Below, one piece after another: positions 62,003-64,000 of a stretch of 64,000 bases of DNA. A model generated the notes under the pieces. It saw nothing but the letters and a program-made list of their open reading frames with translations. It was not told the origin of the DNA and did not search any database. Source of the stretch: Bacteroidia bacterium (lineage in GTDB: Bacteria; Bacteroidota; Bacteroidia; Cytophagales; JAAEPT01); the NCBI GenBank assembly GCA_030431525.1, contig JAUIJC010000001.1:119722-183721 (forward strand), read 5' to 3'. Every line of letters starts with the position of its first letter. Positions within the stretch are counted from its first letter, which is position 1. A program made the position numbers and the translations under genes.

Positions 62003-64000
62003 CTACCTCACAATCGAAACCTTCCCTTGGGCATCAAACGGACCACGATACAAATCGCTGTCCCCTTCCCAAGTCGCGCGCCACGGATAAACACCGATTG
62101 GCATCACCTCTCCGCGGTAGGTGCCATCCCAATGTTCGTTAGGGTCCTCGGTGTAGAAGATGACCTCACCCCAGCGGTTATACACCCAAAGCTGGAATTT
62201 GCCCACATTTTTAAAGGCAGGTCCAAAGAAGCCATTCGGGCAGTCACAGTCCGGCGTGATGGTATTTGGGAACACCACTTTTGGCGGACAAGCCTCTTGT
62301 GCTTCGATGCTGTCGGTGATGCTACAATTGAATTCATTGATCAAATCCACAAGGTAAATGTCCGGCACATCCACTTCCTCCACCTGATTGGTTGACCCAT
62401 TGTGGTACCACAAATATGCGTCAGCAGGCCCAGCATCAAGGATGGCAATGGTGTCTTCAGGACAGAACAACACCACATCCTTGTTGTCTGGCACAGGCAA
62501 TGGATTCAAGGTGACAGATGCCGTATCCGCTCGCATACACGCCCCGATGCTGTACTGAACTTCATACATTCCGGACTGGGTAGCATTGAGAACCGCCAAG
62601 CTGTCTTCAAGCTCGGACCCGTCCAGCATCCAAATGAATTTCTCCCTCGGATCGGTGCCATTTTCAGGGGTTGCATCCAACACCAAGGTGTCTCCCATAC
62701 AAGCCACACCTCCCGTAATCTCCAGATTAGGCTCCGGCCTCACTTCCACAAGAATAGTATCGGCCCCCTGACAACCATAAGCGTCTGTGCCGGTCATCGT
62801 AAAGCCAATCACCTGAGAACCGCCAGTCATCAAGATTTCGATTTTGTGGGTTCCATCTCCAGAAAGGATATAGCCTTTGTTGCTCCAGTCGTAGGTCACA
62901 TTTGGCAACTGGTTGGTGGAAATGGTGGCCGAATCGCCCTCACAGACCACCTTGTCTGGCCCAAAGATATTTGGGTTTCCTCGGAGGTAAGTCGAATCCG
63001 TGGACACACAATTCCCCTCACTAAACACCACCACATATTCACCTTGGATGTTCGTCTCAATAGTTGGCGCATTGCGATTCTGGGCCGTGCCATTCACAAA
63101 CCATTCAAAGGTTCCATTACTCACATCGCCTGATGGCTCCACCACCAATGGCTCGCCCAAATCATGACAGGTGATCGGTGACAAATCAAAGTCAATCGGC
63201 TCCACCCTGTTCACCTGAACGGTGTCCGTGTTGGTACAACCCTGCTGATCCAACACATGGAAAACATAGGTTTCAGCCGTGGCCACTTGCACAGGGAAGC
63301 TGATGGAATCGCCATTCAAATTTGTCCAATAGCCACTTGTGCCAGCTTCCAATTCGCCCACCAAGGTGACTTCCTGATCTACACAATACGTAAGGTCTGG
63401 CCCTGCTTCTGCCTTTGGCAACTCACGAATCAACAAGGTCAAATCTTGGGAAACCGCCCTACATAATCCATTGTCATCGGTGCTCACCGTCACATTCGCC
63501 ACACCAGCTTCAATCTCATCGGCTGAAGGCACGTAGATGACGGAATCTTCATAAGCGTTTGGCGCAAACACGCCCGTGCCTGAAGTTGACCAAACCACTC
63601 CGCCTGCATTGAAATAAGTAGCACTCAATTTTACGCCTTCCTGATCGGCACAGATTTGCGCATTATTCGCCCAAACCACTGGCGCCTTTTCAATGAGTAG
63701 CTCAAGGCTATCCACCGCAGAACCACACCTTCCGTTCCCCACCGAAGTCAGGTAAAGGGTAACCGAACCATTGGCCGTATCCGAGGCTGATGGCTGGTAA
63801 TTCGTCTGCAAACCCGTGGTGTTCGGAGTGAAACGCCCTGTTCCTGAGCTGGACCAAAGGCCACCAGTTGCATGTTGAACCGATCCCTGAAGGGCAACAC
63901 TTGCAGTGTCGGCACAAACCGTCATCGGAAGGCCAGCATCCACTTTTGGCGCAGGAAGGAATTGATAAATGACTTGATCGGACACCGTTCCACAATAGCC
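62003..64000 (-). CDS. Gliding-type (CHU_C) T9SS surface protein, C-terminal part
   Basis: The frame is open to the right edge of the window (GYCGT precedes the first in-frame start), so the N-terminus lies beyond it. At least 665 residues are present: repeated PKD/Ig-like domains (LPKAEAGPDLTYCVDQEVTLVGEL, cysteine-rich turns, and a chain of DTxxLxxRGNP type segments) and a C-terminal gliding motility-associated domain: VVFPNTITPDCDCPNGFFGP, FQLWVYNRWGEVIFYTED, and PIGVYPWRATWEGDSD. The CHU_C type B sorting domain directs the protein through T9SS to the surface. It probably functions as an adhesin. Confidence 0.9.
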   Translation of the reverse strand, partial: GYCGTVSDQVIYQFLPAPKVDAGLPMTVCADTASVALQGSVQHATGGLWSSSGTGRFTPNTTGLQTNYQPSASDTANGSVTLYLTSVGNGRCGSAVDSLELLIEKAPVVWANNAQICADQEGVKLSATYFNAGGVVWSTSGTGVFAPNAYEDSVIYVPSADEIEAGVANVTVSTDDNGLCRAVSQDLTLLIRELPKAEAGPDLTYCVDQEVTLVGELEAGTSGYWTNLNGDSISFPVQVATAETYVFHVLDQQGCTNTDTVQVNRVEPIDFDLSPITCHDLGEPLVVEPSGDVSNGTFEWFVNGTAQNRNAPTIETNIQGEYVVVFSEGNCVSTDSTYLRGNPNIFGPDKVVCEGDSATISTNQLPNVTYDWSNKGYILSGDGTHKIEILMTGGSQVIGFTMTGTDAYGCQGADTILVEVRPEPNLEITGGVACMGDTLVLDATPENGTDPREKFIWMLDGSELEDSLAVLNATQSGMYEVQYSIGACMRADTASVTLNPLPVPDNKDVVLFCPEDTIAILDAGPADAYLWYHNGSTNQVEEVDVPDIYLVDLINEFNCSITDSIEAQEACPPKVVFPNTITPDCDCPNGFFGPAFKNVGKFQLWVYNRWGEVIFYTEDPNEHWDGTYRGEVMPIGVYPWRATWEGDSDLYRGPFDAQGKVSIVR

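Overview
The window comes from a member of the Bacteroidota, most likely a Cytophagales-type marine or soil bacterium. The grounds are a type IX secretion C-terminal sorting domain (44772-47096), a gliding-type CHU_C C-terminus (62003-64000), a tyrosine-ammonia-lyase-containing aryl-polyene/flexirubin pigment cluster, TAnnTTTG-type promoter candidates, SiaB/SiaC regulators and many lipoproteins with short Bacteroidota-style signal peptides. There is no rRNA or other marker that would give a genus. I saw no tRNA, CRISPR array, phage or transposase gene.

Layout. 1-2289: the 5' part of a large protein of unknown function with an apparent one-base frameshift near the window edge. 2677-4475: a SiaB kinase / SiaC phosphoprotein pair and a coiled-coil membrane protein that resembles a SiaD stalk without its GGDEF domain. 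4560-8056: amino-acid metabolism (ilvA on the minus strand; serB-serA on the plus strand). 8128-29495: one co-directional minus-strand run of about 20 tightly packed or overlapping genes. It encodes a flexirubin/aryl-polyene pathway: ammonia lyase, FAD halogenase-like enzyme, ketosynthases plus a chain-length factor, two ACPs, a ketoreductase, two hotdog dehydratases, a thioesterase, acyltransferases, a LolA-like carrier, a lipoprotein, a DUF1207 outer-membrane protein, a glycosyltransferase-DUF2062 fusion, an RND/acyltransferase/methyltransferase fusion and a phytoene-desaturase-like oxidoreductase. After two plus-strand genes (YdcF-like, metallo-beta-lactamase fold) come a PaaK-type ligase and a C45 acyltransferase (31597-34574) that probably belong to the same pathway. 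No DarA/DarB dialkylresorcinol genes are present in the window.

34943-41143: a ROK sugar kinase without the usual zinc cysteines, plsC-gatC, a 1021-residue membrane/TPR protein and two paralogous STAS-like small proteins. 41191-43248: a secreted WD40-caspase protein. 43613-48894: a surface-protein block (beta-helix protein, T9SS-sorted Ig-like protein, lipoprotein, beta-barrel). 49279-53343: META-domain lipoproteins and an NlpE-like lipoprotein, interrupted by a DEAD-box helicase. 53894-60013: a giant alpha-2-macroglobulin with an intact thioester motif. 60185-64000: a small membrane protein, an unknown 385-residue protein and the C-terminal part of a gliding-type surface protein.

The intergenic DNA is unusually rich in palindromic repeats. 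The most striking are a 163-bp element present in two copies (5817-5979 and 34594-34756) whose central 20-bp stem shows several paired compensatory base changes, and a crossing A-B-A'-B' inverted-repeat element at 60028-60139. Several different palindromes sit exactly in the gene junctions of the pigment operon.
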